Positions 53,952 through 62,841 of a stretch of 64,000 bases of DNA are shown here, one piece after another (positions within the stretch are counted from its first letter, which is position 1; the number at the start of each line of letters is the position of its first letter). The position numbers and the translations under genes were made by a program. Under the pieces are notes generated by a model, which ran no database searches, had not been told where the DNA came from, and saw only the letters and a list, made by a program, of their open reading frames with translations. Origin of the DNA: Cellvibrio sp. KY-GH-1 (GTDB lineage: Bacteria > Pseudomonadota > Gammaproteobacteria > Pseudomonadales > Cellvibrionaceae); contig NZ_CP031728.1 in assembly GCF_008806975.1 (NCBI RefSeq), positions 1,426,001-1,490,000 on the forward strand, written 5' to 3'.

Positions 53952-54823
53952 ATTAATTTCCAAGACTCCATAATTGATATTAAAGATTTTGCGTAATTAG
54001 GATCAGTTGCATAACCTGCCTTTTGCAGGCCCTCAGCCCATGTTTTTGGATCCTTTGTACTGAATAGAAACTTGTATCTTATATTTTGCTTAAGAAATTT
54101 AGTCCGCCCGGTAATTGATTCCGAAAAACTGTTGTATGCCTGAAATCTATCGAGAATCTTAACTCTCTTGCCATTAATGACTTCGTGAGTATAAATATCT
54201 ACTGGCCCTGCAGTTCCGACCCCTTTAATACCAAATAAGTTATAACTATATTTTTTTGTATTGATATCTATTGGAACAAACTTGCCATACCCTGTTTCGA
54301 GAATCGCTTGTGCCGCAGCAACTGCTGCTGGCACTCCGGAAATGAGAGATTCCCTCTTTGCCGCATCAAATACGTTTTTGACGAAATCCTCTTTAGCAAG
54401 CTCAGAAAAATTAACATCTCCAGATAAAGCCCTTTTTACTGAAAGAGAAAATTTAGCATTACCTGTTTGATGAGATACCCCCGGCAGCAAGGCACTGGAA
54501 ACCTTTAATAAATCAATTTTACTTTCAGTCAATGCCCCGGCCTGCCGCTTCGACATAAGCATCTTTGAATTTAATTTATCAAGTGTTTTTCCTGAAGGGT
54601 CTATACGTCCATCTGGCATAACCATAGACATAGAGACTTGTTGAAATCGGCGAATAGCGGATTGGGTGATTTTACCTGCAACGCCATCTTCTTTCAGAGG
54701 AATCAGTGGCGTTAAAAGATTGTTTTTAATAAAAAAATTCAGCGCTTTTTGAATAACAACAACATCTGACCTTTGGTTTTTCCCATTTTCACCAACAGAA
54801 CAAATAATACGAACGCTGTTCAT
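53948..54823 (-). CDS. Leaderless PG-binding/glucosaminidase protein, candidate secretion-system effector
   Basis: 291 residues. The ATG at 54823 has AAAGGAGGAG directly upstream. N-terminal peptidoglycan-binding-like domain (SDVVVIQKALNFFIKNNLLTP, DGVAGKITQSAIRRFQQ, MPDGRIDPSGKTLDKLNS, to about 95) and a C-terminal GH73/FlgJ-type glucosaminidase domain (about 150-290: GVPAAVAAAQAILETGYGKF with the catalytic Glu, YNLFGIKG, RFQAYNSFSESITGRTKFL, YATDPNYAKSLISIM). There is no signal peptide, although the substrate is peptidoglycan. That pattern, plus a coupled periplasmic partner, matches type VI effectors of the Tge kind. It could also be a phage endolysin remnant. No secretion genes are in the window. 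Confidence 0.85.
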   Translation of the reverse strand: MNSVRIICSVGENGKNQRSDVVVIQKALNFFIKNNLLTPLIPLKEDGVAGKITQSAIRRFQQVSMSMVMPDGRIDPSGKTLDKLNSKMLMSKRQAGALTESKIDLLKVSSALLPGVSHQTGNAKFSLSVKRALSGDVNFSELAKEDFVKNVFDAAKRESLISGVPAAVAAAQAILETGYGKFVPIDINTKKYSYNLFGIKGVGTAGPVDIYTHEVINGKRVKILDRFQAYNSFSESITGRTKFLKQNIRYKFLFSTKDPKTWAEGLQKAGYATDPNYAKSLISIMESWKLI

Positions 54824-55182
54824 CTCTCCTCCTTTCATTACTGCCTTGTTGATTTAAACCCTGCAATCCATATCCACTATGAGACATTATTGAAAACCAT
54901 ATATTTACTCTAAAGATCCTAACCCGTTAAAGCATGAGTGAGGATATAAGCAACCAAAAATCAAAACAATACCGACTCACAAAACAATCATGATAAAACG
55001 CTACCAATTCACATATACCTCAACATAACGAGCTAACGTGTCACTAAATTTTCCATAGGAATGGTTAATTTCCTACCGCCCTTTAACAATATTAACATCC
55101 ACATTTTTTTTGCAATAACTATAAAAAAGCCCGAGGAATAACTTCACTCGGGCCTGTAAGCGCACAACAAAAAATGTAACAG
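54824..55182. other. Intergenic region between the GH43 and glucosaminidase genes
   Basis: 359 bases, AT-rich, holding the glucosaminidase gene promoter region and the terminator of the GH43 gene. No gene seen. Confidence 0.55.
55129..55153 (-). terminator. Terminator of the GH43 gene
   Basis: GCCCGAG-11 bases-CTCGGGC, 7-bp GC stem with six T residues on the minus-strand 3' side. Confidence 0.85.
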
Positions 55183-57165
55183 TTAGAAGCTCAAACCCGT
55201 TGACGGCGTGATGGGTTTGATTGTGCCATCGCTATTGAAGAATAATTTTTCAATCGCCACCTGGCGACGGTAAGTGCCGCCACCTTTTCCATTGCTAATG
55301 TGATACACCAAATACCATTGCCCTGCGTATTCGGTAATCGCCGGGTGGCTAGTTGGTGCATCCTGCCCTGCTAATGCGGGTAATTTTTCAAGTATGCGGC
55401 CGCGATAGGTCCAGGGGCCGGTCGGGTTGGTTGACGTGGCATAATCAATTGTCGCCGGGTTGGCACCTGCAGCGTAAACCATGTAGTAAGTACCATTGCG
55501 TTTGGTGAGGTAAGGCGCCTCAAAGAAATCGCGCGGTGTGCGCTCAATCCAATTGCCTTTAATGGAAGTCATATTGTCATTAAGCGCAACAGTAACCATT
55601 CGCCAGAAACCGCCGTAGGTTAAATAGGCTTGGCCGTTATCATCGACAAACACTGTGGGGTCAATGGTGTAAACCGTTTGGCCTGCATCGGTGTAATTAA
55701 AGGCGTTCATTTCGATGGTATCGTCAACCAGTGGTGCACCAATCGCATCGCGGAACGGACCCAGTGGGCTATCGCCGACCGCAACACCAATTGCCATTCC
55801 ACCACCGCGCTTATTGACCGGGACATACCAATAAAATTTTCCACCGCGTTCAATCATTTGCCCTGCCCATGCGTTCGCATCAGCCCAAGTGAAAGTACTT
55901 AAACTCATTACCGGCGCACCATGATCCGTCCAGTTCACCATATCGGTGGATGACAACACATACCAGCTGCGCAACAAGAAACCATTGGTTCCTTCATCGC
56001 GACCCGCAGTGATATAGAAAGTACAATTGTGAACAAATGATGCAGGGTCAGCGGTAAAAATATTTGGCAGAATTGGATTACTGCCGCGCGTTCCCGCTAA
56101 TGGGCCAGTGCAATTTCCGGTTGAGGAATTACCGGATGAACTCGCCACACTGCTGCGTGAACTGCTGGAGGAACTTTTTGCCGAGGAGGATTGCGGTGGT
56201 TGCCCAACAGGAACCCCTGCAACACGCCACTCCAATATGCCGGTAGATTCCGTTGCATTTAGCATGGAAACACGCAGGCGATTTGTGACAACTGAATTTA
56301 ATGGCAAATTATTAAACGCATTTTTTGCCAGTGGCACATCGCCAATGCTGACCCAATTACTGCCGGTCCAATATTCGATGTAGGCACGTGTTGGCGTAAG
56401 CACACCACCGTTGTCGTCAAACCAATAGATTTGTGTGTTGGTAAGCGAATACGTTTGCGGCCAATCGTATTGCACCCATTGGATGGAATTTGGATTATTC
56501 CAGTTGCCATAGGCACCTTGCGATTTATCATTCGAATTTGCAGGAATACTGTTGTCGTTCACTGCTGCCAGTGTTTCCCAAGGCGAAACATACGAAGTCG
56601 TGGCAGTTGCCAAAGCCGCAATATTATTCGCGATGGGTGCCACACTGTTCACTGAACTGCTGCTGCGAATAATACTACTGGCGCTGCGACTGCTGGTTAC
56701 GGGATTGCTCGAAACTATGCTACTCGAAACTATGCTGCGTGAAACAATACTACTCGCTACAGATCGACTGGAAACAGTATTCACACTCGATGCAGTTGCT
56801 GCACATAGGCTTCCACTCAAAGCAGGTGTTTCTACTGTTCCACCATTAGTCACAGCCTGGAAACCAAACTCTGCAGACTGACCAGGATTTAATCCACCAT
56901 TCCAACCCAGATTGGTCGCCGTGTAATTACCACTCAGCTGCGCATTCCAGGCATTTGTCACGGTGTTTTTTGCGTAAGACCAACTCACTTGCCAGCCATT
57001 TACACGTGCATTAGTGTCATTGGTTATGCGAATGGCGGCGGTATAACCTGCGCCCCAATTGTTAGTGATTGTATAAGTGCAAGCGGCGTTTGCAGTTGTT
57101 GCACCGACTGTAGCAACCAAGCCGAATAATGCCAGCCGGCTATAATTTTTAACCATGGTTTTCAT
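55183..57165 (-). CDS. CBM2-discoidin-GH43 secreted arabinofuranosidase-like enzyme
   Basis: 660 residues. Signal peptide 1-27 (ending TTANA), CBM2 at 28-125 (CTYTITNNWGAGYTAAIRI), Ser/Val linker, a discoidin (F5/8 type C-like) module about 178-325 (YGNWNNPNSIQWVQYDWP, IYWFDDNGGVLTPTRAYIEY, GILEWRVAG), a short Ser linker, and the GH43 domain from about 352: catalytic base Asp in FTADPASFVH, Asp in TIDPTVFVDD and acid Glu in DFFEAPYLTK. The GH43 five-bladed propeller releases arabinose or xylose side chains from hemicellulose; the exact bond is unknown. The start has GGGGAAAG upstream. Confidence 0.92.
   Translation of the reverse strand: MKTMVKNYSRLALFGLVATVGATTANAACTYTITNNWGAGYTAAIRITNDTNARVNGWQVSWSYAKNTVTNAWNAQLSGNYTATNLGWNGGLNPGQSAEFGFQAVTNGGTVETPALSGSLCAATASSVNTVSSRSVASSIVSRSIVSSSIVSSNPVTSSRSASSIIRSSSSVNSVAPIANNIAALATATTSYVSPWETLAAVNDNSIPANSNDKSQGAYGNWNNPNSIQWVQYDWPQTYSLTNTQIYWFDDNGGVLTPTRAYIEYWTGSNWVSIGDVPLAKNAFNNLPLNSVVTNRLRVSMLNATESTGILEWRVAGVPVGQPPQSSSAKSSSSSSRSSVASSSGNSSTGNCTGPLAGTRGSNPILPNIFTADPASFVHNCTFYITAGRDEGTNGFLLRSWYVLSSTDMVNWTDHGAPVMSLSTFTWADANAWAGQMIERGGKFYWYVPVNKRGGGMAIGVAVGDSPLGPFRDAIGAPLVDDTIEMNAFNYTDAGQTVYTIDPTVFVDDNGQAYLTYGGFWRMVTVALNDNMTSIKGNWIERTPRDFFEAPYLTKRNGTYYMVYAAGANPATIDYATSTNPTGPWTYRGRILEKLPALAGQDAPTSHPAITEYAGQWYLVYHISNGKGGGTYRRQVAIEKLFFNSDGTIKPITPSTGLSF
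56215..56640 (-). repeat. Discoidin module copy 1 (in the GH43 gene)
   Basis: A 426-bp segment encoding about 142 residues. It is near-identical in protein sequence to copies at 58705-59130 and 61338-61763; shared blocks include YGNWNNPNSIQWVQYDW and STGILEWRVAG. Confidence 0.82.
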
Positions 57166-57249
57166 AAAAAATCTTTCCCCAAAAATTCACTGCTGCCACT
57201 GCAGCAGTGATTTCATAAATGTGAATTAACGCGAATTGATGAAACGGAT

Positions 57250-59583
57250 TTAATCGCGCGGGCGCGCCCCGATAATTTGGACTTGATAATTCAGGCCAAC
57301 CGCTTCAGGACTGGTATCCGTCGTTTCGAAGGCGTTGTAGAGGTACAAATTATTCGGTGTGTTAGTCACAACCAAACTTGATTCTTCACCAGCAGCCAAT
57401 TGGAAGTTGCCAGCACCGCTCGGTAGATCCACATAACGCACAGCATTGTTCGACGCTTTAATCGCCACCACCGCCGTAAAATTACTATCGCTCAAACCAT
57501 TACCCAGGTTGGTAACCTGAATGCTGATTTGGCCGGAGCCCGTTGCCGTTAAAGGAATAATATTACTGCCGGTGTATTGCGGTTTACGCGCAGCGATGAC
57601 CCGCCAAGTAGTGGAATCAACGGCTTCCAGGTTGCGATAGGCGCGCGTGCGGAAACTCGCATCGCGTTGCGCGCTTAACACACGTGATTGCACTAGCGGA
57701 TGACCAATATCGCCATAGGCAATACGCGCACGGTAGCGACCAACCAATGTCTGCACTGAAACGGGCTGAACGAGGCGAGCCAAACTGTGCAAAGGCGTTT
57801 CCTGACCCTGATAGGCACGAATTAGATTGCGGATTGCATCACGCCCCAGATTGGAATAATTATCCGGATTGTTGCTCAAATAATTAAGGAACGGCCAGGC
57901 TTCGTACAAATTATCTTTATGGACAATTGTGCGATAAGAGCCCGCATGCAATGACTCAACGTTAAAGTTAGTGGTGTTATTGAGTGGACTAATGTAGGCA
58001 TCTGCAAACCACTCTGCGGTAGTTTCCCACCAGGCACCGGTGCGTGCCTTATCAATCCAGATGGCTTCCGCCAACGTAATTCCATGACCAAATTCATGGG
58101 TAGAAATACTATCGACATTCAACAAATTACTGCGCATCACCAAGTAACTTAAACCGGCGGTGCCGTTGTAACCCATAAAGCCACCGGCATCGATATCCGT
58201 TACCGAATAAACGTTAATTTTGAAGAAACCGGGCCTGCTCGAATGAATGGATTGTGCGGGCGATTTAAACCCGCGACTCGTTACAAAATAGTCATACACT
58301 TTTTCCATATGCTCAAGCATACGAGTTACATCGGCGTCGGAATGGGTGCCTAAATTTCCTTTAGGTCCCAGTTTATTTACAGCACCGTAATACAAACGGA
58401 AACGGTTGGAATCTTTGTACGCCGCGTTACTGGTATTAATACCTTCGTATTCGTATTGAGTGGTAATCGGCGTAAACACAGCAGCCGACGAACTGCTCGC
58501 CAAAGAAGACGAAACTGTAGCGCGCGAACTGCTCGATGAGCTGCTCATAACCGACGCACTAGTGCGAACCGAAGAACTACTCTGTGCAGCAGAACTGACA
58601 AGGCTACTTCTCGACGAAGAAGTTAACGCCGCTGAACTGCTGATACGAGAACTGTAACTCGCAGCATTACTACTGTTTGAAGAGCTAATGGTACCTGCTG
58701 CACTACCCGCAACGCGCCACTCCAGAATTCCGGTTGATTGTGTTGCATTAAGCATGGACACACGCAAACGGCTGGTCTCAATTCCATTGAGCGCCAAGGT
58801 ATTAAATGCATTTTTTACCAGCGGCACATTGCCCGCATTCACCCAGGCACTGCCATTCCAATATTCGATATAAGCGCGAGTTGGCGTGAGCACACCGCCG
58901 TTATCATCAAACCAATAAATTTGCGTATTGCTGAGCGAATAATTTTGTGGCCAATCGTATTGCACCCATTGGATTGAATTCGGATTATTCCAGTTGCCAT
59001 AAGCGCCGGCGGATTTATCATTAGAGTTCGCAGGGTTACTATTGTCGTTAACCGCACGCAAGGTTTCCCATGAAGAAACAAAAGAGGTTGTCGCAGTAGC
59101 AAGCGTCGCAATATTATTTACCACAGGCGCAACACTGCTGGATGAACTACGCCCGGCACTACTTACATTAACAACACTACTTGCGCTACTGGAAACGGCC
59201 GGCACACTCGAGGTTGCTGATGAACCACACAAAGCGCCAACAATTGCAGGTATCTCCACTGCCCCACCATTCGTTAACCCCTGAACGCCAAACTCTGCTG
59301 ACTGACCAGGATTTAAGTTGCCATTCCACGCGAGGTTAGTGGCCGAATAACTTCCACTTAATTGCGCATTCCATGCACTGCTCACTGAATTTTTTGCATA
59401 TTTCCAATTCACTTGCCAACCCGTAACGGCTACACCAGTATCATTAGTTACACGAATGGATGCAGTAAAACCTGCCCCCCAGCTATTACTCACTGTGTAA
59501 ACACAAGCCGCCGATGCAGATGTGGCTGCCAGGGCACTTGCGAACCCCAAACCGATAACACTTGCCATTGTTAATTTACGCAT
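57250..59583 (-). CDS. CBM2-discoidin-linked gluzincin-like metallopeptidase (DUF6055-like)
   Basis: 777 residues. Signal peptide 1-25 (ending TSASA), CBM2 at 26-125, Ser linker, discoidin module about 157-300, long Ser linker to about 378, then an unusual domain (380-660). The HExxH motif is H496-E497-F-G-H500 in STHEFGHGIT; an acidic third ligand is plausible in the WWETTAEWFADAY block about 20 residues later, which is the gluzincin layout. A C-terminal beta-sandwich of about 115 residues follows. I relate it to DUF6055-type proteins. A protein that sits on cellulose but carries a peptidase site is unusual; it may cut plant cell-wall proteins or process neighbouring secreted enzymes. Substrate unknown. 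Confidence 0.85.
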   Translation of the reverse strand: MRKLTMASVIGLGFASALAATSASAACVYTVSNSWGAGFTASIRVTNDTGVAVTGWQVNWKYAKNSVSSAWNAQLSGSYSATNLAWNGNLNPGQSAEFGVQGLTNGGAVEIPAIVGALCGSSATSSVPAVSSSASSVVNVSSAGRSSSSSVAPVVNNIATLATATTSFVSSWETLRAVNDNSNPANSNDKSAGAYGNWNNPNSIQWVQYDWPQNYSLSNTQIYWFDDNGGVLTPTRAYIEYWNGSAWVNAGNVPLVKNAFNTLALNGIETSRLRVSMLNATQSTGILEWRVAGSAAGTISSSNSSNAASYSSRISSSAALTSSSRSSLVSSAAQSSSSVRTSASVMSSSSSSSRATVSSSLASSSSAAVFTPITTQYEYEGINTSNAAYKDSNRFRLYYGAVNKLGPKGNLGTHSDADVTRMLEHMEKVYDYFVTSRGFKSPAQSIHSSRPGFFKINVYSVTDIDAGGFMGYNGTAGLSYLVMRSNLLNVDSISTHEFGHGITLAEAIWIDKARTGAWWETTAEWFADAYISPLNNTTNFNVESLHAGSYRTIVHKDNLYEAWPFLNYLSNNPDNYSNLGRDAIRNLIRAYQGQETPLHSLARLVQPVSVQTLVGRYRARIAYGDIGHPLVQSRVLSAQRDASFRTRAYRNLEAVDSTTWRVIAARKPQYTGSNIIPLTATGSGQISIQVTNLGNGLSDSNFTAVVAIKASNNAVRYVDLPSGAGNFQLAAGEESSLVVTNTPNNLYLYNAFETTDTSPEAVGLNYQVQIIGARPRD
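58705..59130 (-). repeat. Discoidin module copy 2
   Basis: 426 bp, same module as copies 1 and 3. It reads AVNDNSNPANSNDKSAGAYG and WPQNYSLSNTQIYWFDDNGG, closer to copy 3 than to copy 1. Confidence 0.82.
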
Positions 59584-59690
59584 AACAAAGCTCTCCTGAA
59601 TCCGGATTATTTTTCCAGACTACAAATAAATGAATGCAGAACCCCAATGCGACTTTAAAAAAAGTGCACTAACTATTGGAGAAATGGAAT

Positions 59691-59716
59691 AGCCCAATCA
59701 CTGGTGTGATTGGGCT
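59691..59716 (-). terminator. Hairpin downstream of the second metallopeptidase gene
   Basis: AGCCCAATCAC-TGGT-GTGATTGGGCT, an 11-bp perfect stem. No T-run follows on the minus strand, so it may be a weak terminator or stabilising hairpin. Confidence 0.65.
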
Positions 59717-59729
59717 GCAGATCAATTAA

Positions 59730-62216
59730 TTATTGATAGTGTTTGTCGTAGAGCGGCGCAGTACCTGTTACCCCTTCCACAATTTCCAAACGGTAATCGT
59801 GTTTACGGGTGCGAGTTTCTTCGCCGTTGTAGAGGTAATCCACATTGGACACCACCGCTACCACTACACCATTTTTCGGCGCTTTGGTGAGATCGAGACA
59901 AGCTTCGCCACTGCTAACCGGTTTGCTGTAAACCGCTGTGCCATCTGCCGCGCGATAGGCTAATTGCACGCGCATGTTTTGCCCGATAGGTTGGAAATTC
60001 ACGCGCACTTTATTGCCTGTCACTTTTAACGGAATCTGGTTAGCACCAGACCAACCCGGCAAAGTATCGGTACTAGGAATAAGCGTTGTACCTTGCTGTG
60101 TAGTTGCTGCATAGAACGTCAAGCGATGGGGAGTTGGCTCTTGCAAAATACCGCCGGGAATTTCTTCTGCACCAATCGTTCTTCCCCAATTATTATTGAT
60201 GGGCGATTTAAACGCATTGCTCCAGGGGCCGAAATCGACCATCGCCTGACGCGCACGGAATTCCATAATCATGCGCTGCGTTTGTTCTTCGCCAACACCG
60301 CCGGCCAGTGAACGCAAAATATGATTGTGCGCACCTTTCGCCCACAACCAGGCATTTGCCCCTTTTGAAACGTGCACACCGAGGAAATGCGGGAACGCGG
60401 AGTTGTATTGGTTACCACCCAGGTAATCGCGCCAGGTAGAAATTTGCTGGCCGTTCACACGACGATCCACGCCCTCGGCATTCGGGCCACCAAAGGTACC
60501 ATCTTGCAACCAGCCGCTGTAATTTTCGATGGGCATATGCGGTGCGAGGAATGAGGTTGCATCCAAAAATCCAACACCGTAATTGCCAGTGCGTGATGCT
60601 TCCAGATTCATTTGCAACCAGGTGTTTCCTCCTTCGTTAAACCAGGCTGCTTTGTTGCCGCGTGTTGCCATGATGGTGTGAATAAATTCGTGCGTAATAC
60701 CACCGCGCTCACTCGGTGTCACCACGGGATAGTAAGACAACAACACCATTGGATAACCATTGATACCGCTTTGCCATCCACCTTTTTCCGTGTTTGCAGC
60801 ACTATCGGTACACAAGCCAGAGCCGTAGAGATAAATATTGCTGAAGTAACCTTCCTGCTGCAATTTATCCACTGGCCAGCCCATCACATTGTGAATGTAA
60901 TCAGCATCTTCATTCAGGTTAGTGAGTACGCGATCAATATCGGCATCGGTAATTGCGGGGTTGCGATTTTTACCCCAGATAAATGCAAAGCGACCTTTGG
61001 TTTTTACACCGGCAATAGTGCTGGCCGGGCAACCGTTGTAAACCTTGAATTTGCTCGGGTCCACCTGGCCGAAATCGGTGCGGAAATCGTAATTCAAATC
61101 CGGTTCATACTTCGGCCATTCGTGAGCGCTACATTGCGCAACGCTCGGCGAACTGCTTGAGCTGCTGCTCACCACCGGCGTACTACTTCTTACCGATGAA
61201 CTGCTCGCGGGTGTGCTGCTACGCATCGATGAACTGCTGCTTCTCGACGACGAGGTTACCGCTATTGAACTGCTTGAACGCGAACTGGACATTACCGGTG
61301 TGCTGCTGCGTGATGAACTCATTCCTCCCGCTGCAGTTCCCGCGACTCGCCATTCCAGAATTCCTGTTGATTGCGTCGTGTTTAACATGGACACACGCAA
61401 ACGGCTGGTAACAATTCCATTCAATGCCACATTATTAAATGCATTTTTTGCCAGCGGCACATTGCCCGCATTCACCCAGGCACTACCATTCCAATATTCG
61501 ATATAAGCGCGAGTTGGTGTTAACACACCGCCGTTATCATCGAACCAATAAATTTGCGTATTGCTGAGCGAATAATTTTGCGACCAATCGTATTGCACCC
61601 ATTGGATTGAATTTGGGTTATTCCAGTTGCCATAAGCACCGGCCGATTTATCGTTGGAATTTGCCGGATTGCTGTTGTCATTGACGGCGCGAATGGTTTC
61701 CCACGGCGACACATAGGACGTGGTTGCGGTTGCAAGCGTCGCAATATTGCTCGCTATAGGCGCAACACTGGTCGCCGCGCTACTTATGCGGCTACTTGAG
61801 CTAGCGGCTGAAATAATACTGGCGCTGCTGGATGCAATCGCTGCGCAAAGTACGCCCTGTATTTGTGGTGATTCAATCGCACCACCGTTAGTAACCCCCT
61901 GCACACCAAACTCCACCGAACGGCCCGGCTGAATGCTGCCATTCCAAGCGGTGTTGGTGGCGGTGTATGCACCGCTTAAGGTTGCATTCCAACTATTCGT
62001 CACTGCGTTTTTAGAATAGGCCCAACTTACTTGCCAACCGTTAACGGCGGTAGCGGTATCGTTGGTAATGCGAATCGCAGCGGTATAACCGCTCCCCCAA
62101 TTGTTGGTCACTGTGTAACTACAGGCGGCAGTAGCGCCTGTTCCCCAAGCTGCGGCGAGCAACGCGACCCCAAGAGCGCCGGCCAAGCGCGAGCCTTTGG
62201 CAATAGTTCCAAGCAT
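59730..62216 (-). CDS. CBM2-discoidin-linked metallopeptidase-like protein, paralogue of the 57250 gene
   Basis: 828 residues. Signal peptide about 1-30 (AGALGVALLAAAWGTGATAA), CBM2 at 31-130, Ser linker, discoidin module about 152-293, long Ser linker, then a catalytic-like domain from about 355. Its HExxH is H509-E510-F-I-H513 (ITHEFIHTIMA), followed by AAWFNEGGNTWLQM, where the Glu may be the third zinc ligand. Domains resemble the neighbouring paralogue in plan but the catalytic domains differ strongly, so they are not a recent copy. Its C-terminal beta domain ends with a Lys/Arg tail. It is expected to be secreted and cellulose-bound. Substrate and activity are unknown. Confidence 0.85.
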   Translation of the reverse strand: MLGTIAKGSRLAGALGVALLAAAWGTGATAACSYTVTNNWGSGYTAAIRITNDTATAVNGWQVSWAYSKNAVTNSWNATLSGAYTATNTAWNGSIQPGRSVEFGVQGVTNGGAIESPQIQGVLCAAIASSSASIISAASSSSRISSAATSVAPIASNIATLATATTSYVSPWETIRAVNDNSNPANSNDKSAGAYGNWNNPNSIQWVQYDWSQNYSLSNTQIYWFDDNGGVLTPTRAYIEYWNGSAWVNAGNVPLAKNAFNNVALNGIVTSRLRVSMLNTTQSTGILEWRVAGTAAGGMSSSRSSTPVMSSSRSSSSIAVTSSSRSSSSSMRSSTPASSSSVRSSTPVVSSSSSSSPSVAQCSAHEWPKYEPDLNYDFRTDFGQVDPSKFKVYNGCPASTIAGVKTKGRFAFIWGKNRNPAITDADIDRVLTNLNEDADYIHNVMGWPVDKLQQEGYFSNIYLYGSGLCTDSAANTEKGGWQSGINGYPMVLLSYYPVVTPSERGGITHEFIHTIMATRGNKAAWFNEGGNTWLQMNLEASRTGNYGVGFLDATSFLAPHMPIENYSGWLQDGTFGGPNAEGVDRRVNGQQISTWRDYLGGNQYNSAFPHFLGVHVSKGANAWLWAKGAHNHILRSLAGGVGEEQTQRMIMEFRARQAMVDFGPWSNAFKSPINNNWGRTIGAEEIPGGILQEPTPHRLTFYAATTQQGTTLIPSTDTLPGWSGANQIPLKVTGNKVRVNFQPIGQNMRVQLAYRAADGTAVYSKPVSSGEACLDLTKAPKNGVVVAVVSNVDYLYNGEETRTRKHDYRLEIVEGVTGTAPLYDKHYQ
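61338..61763 (-). repeat. Discoidin module copy 3
   Basis: 426 bp, same module as copies 1 and 2. It reads AVNDNSNPANSNDKSAGAYG and WSQNYSLSNTQIYWFDDNGG. Confidence 0.82.
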
Positions 62217-62349
62217 AAATACACCTTTTTATTAAAGTTATGACGACAGGTTCCACGCCCCGCGAAAAAAGCTTCAACTCAACGCCGAAACCTCTGGCAA
62301 GGACTGCAGTAAAAAGCGAAGGGTGTAAAAGAAAGACGGGGCGCGAACC

Positions 62350-62463
62350 TTACGCACGTGTGAATGTAAAAGTCAGATCCTGATAATCGACGGCGCTCGC
62401 AGTTACAGTGACCGAATCTGTAGTGAGTTCAAAAGAGCTTATAGTTTTACTGTCCAGCACCAT
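62350..62463 (-). pseudogene. 37-residue reading frame, possible C-terminal remnant of a beta-sandwich protein
   Basis: Reads MVLDSKTISSFELTTDSVTV then TASAVDYQDLTFTFTRA, with good beta-strand alternation and Thr/Val content unlike random sequence. There is no ribosome site, and a stop lies seven codons upstream. It may be the tail of a deleted secreted protein. Not recognised. Confidence 0.3.
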
Positions 62464-62777
62464 CGCAGTGCATACTAGTTTTCAGCGCCACTTGTATTCA
62501 AGAGAATTGGGCGCCAATTAATATTATTATGATAAAAATATGATAAGCTGCCGTTTCATATATGACGTAGTTTTCAAAATTGCAAATTACCGCCTTTCAG
62601 GGAAGTCCCTACGCTCATCAGCAATGGCATTCACTTGCTATCCAGAACCGACTACTTGCTCTAGTTAATAGTAGCGCTCCAGCATAACTTAATTACACTG
62701 CATGGATTGTAGCCGGTCAGAACAAGCGTGCTTATTTTTAAAATAAGCCCAACCGTCGTACTAACCATAGAAAAAAA

Positions 62778-62806
62778 CGAGGATTTCTCAATAGAAAAGT
62801 CCTCGT
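62778..62806 (-). terminator. Terminator of the LamG/FN3 gene
   Basis: ACGAGGATTTCT / AGAAAAGTCCTCGT stem with TTTTTTT on the minus-strand 3' side. Confidence 0.85.
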
Positions 62807-62841
62807 TCTTCTAGCCACAACTGCAATTACTAATTTTTAGC

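Larger units (their letters stand above)
62217..62841. other. Intergenic region with a possible gene remnant
   Basis: 625 bases between the last metallopeptidase gene and the LamG/FN3 gene. Apart from a short reading frame described separately and the terminator at its right, I see no gene. The right half (62470-62760) is AT-rich with no repeat structure seen. Confidence 0.5.
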
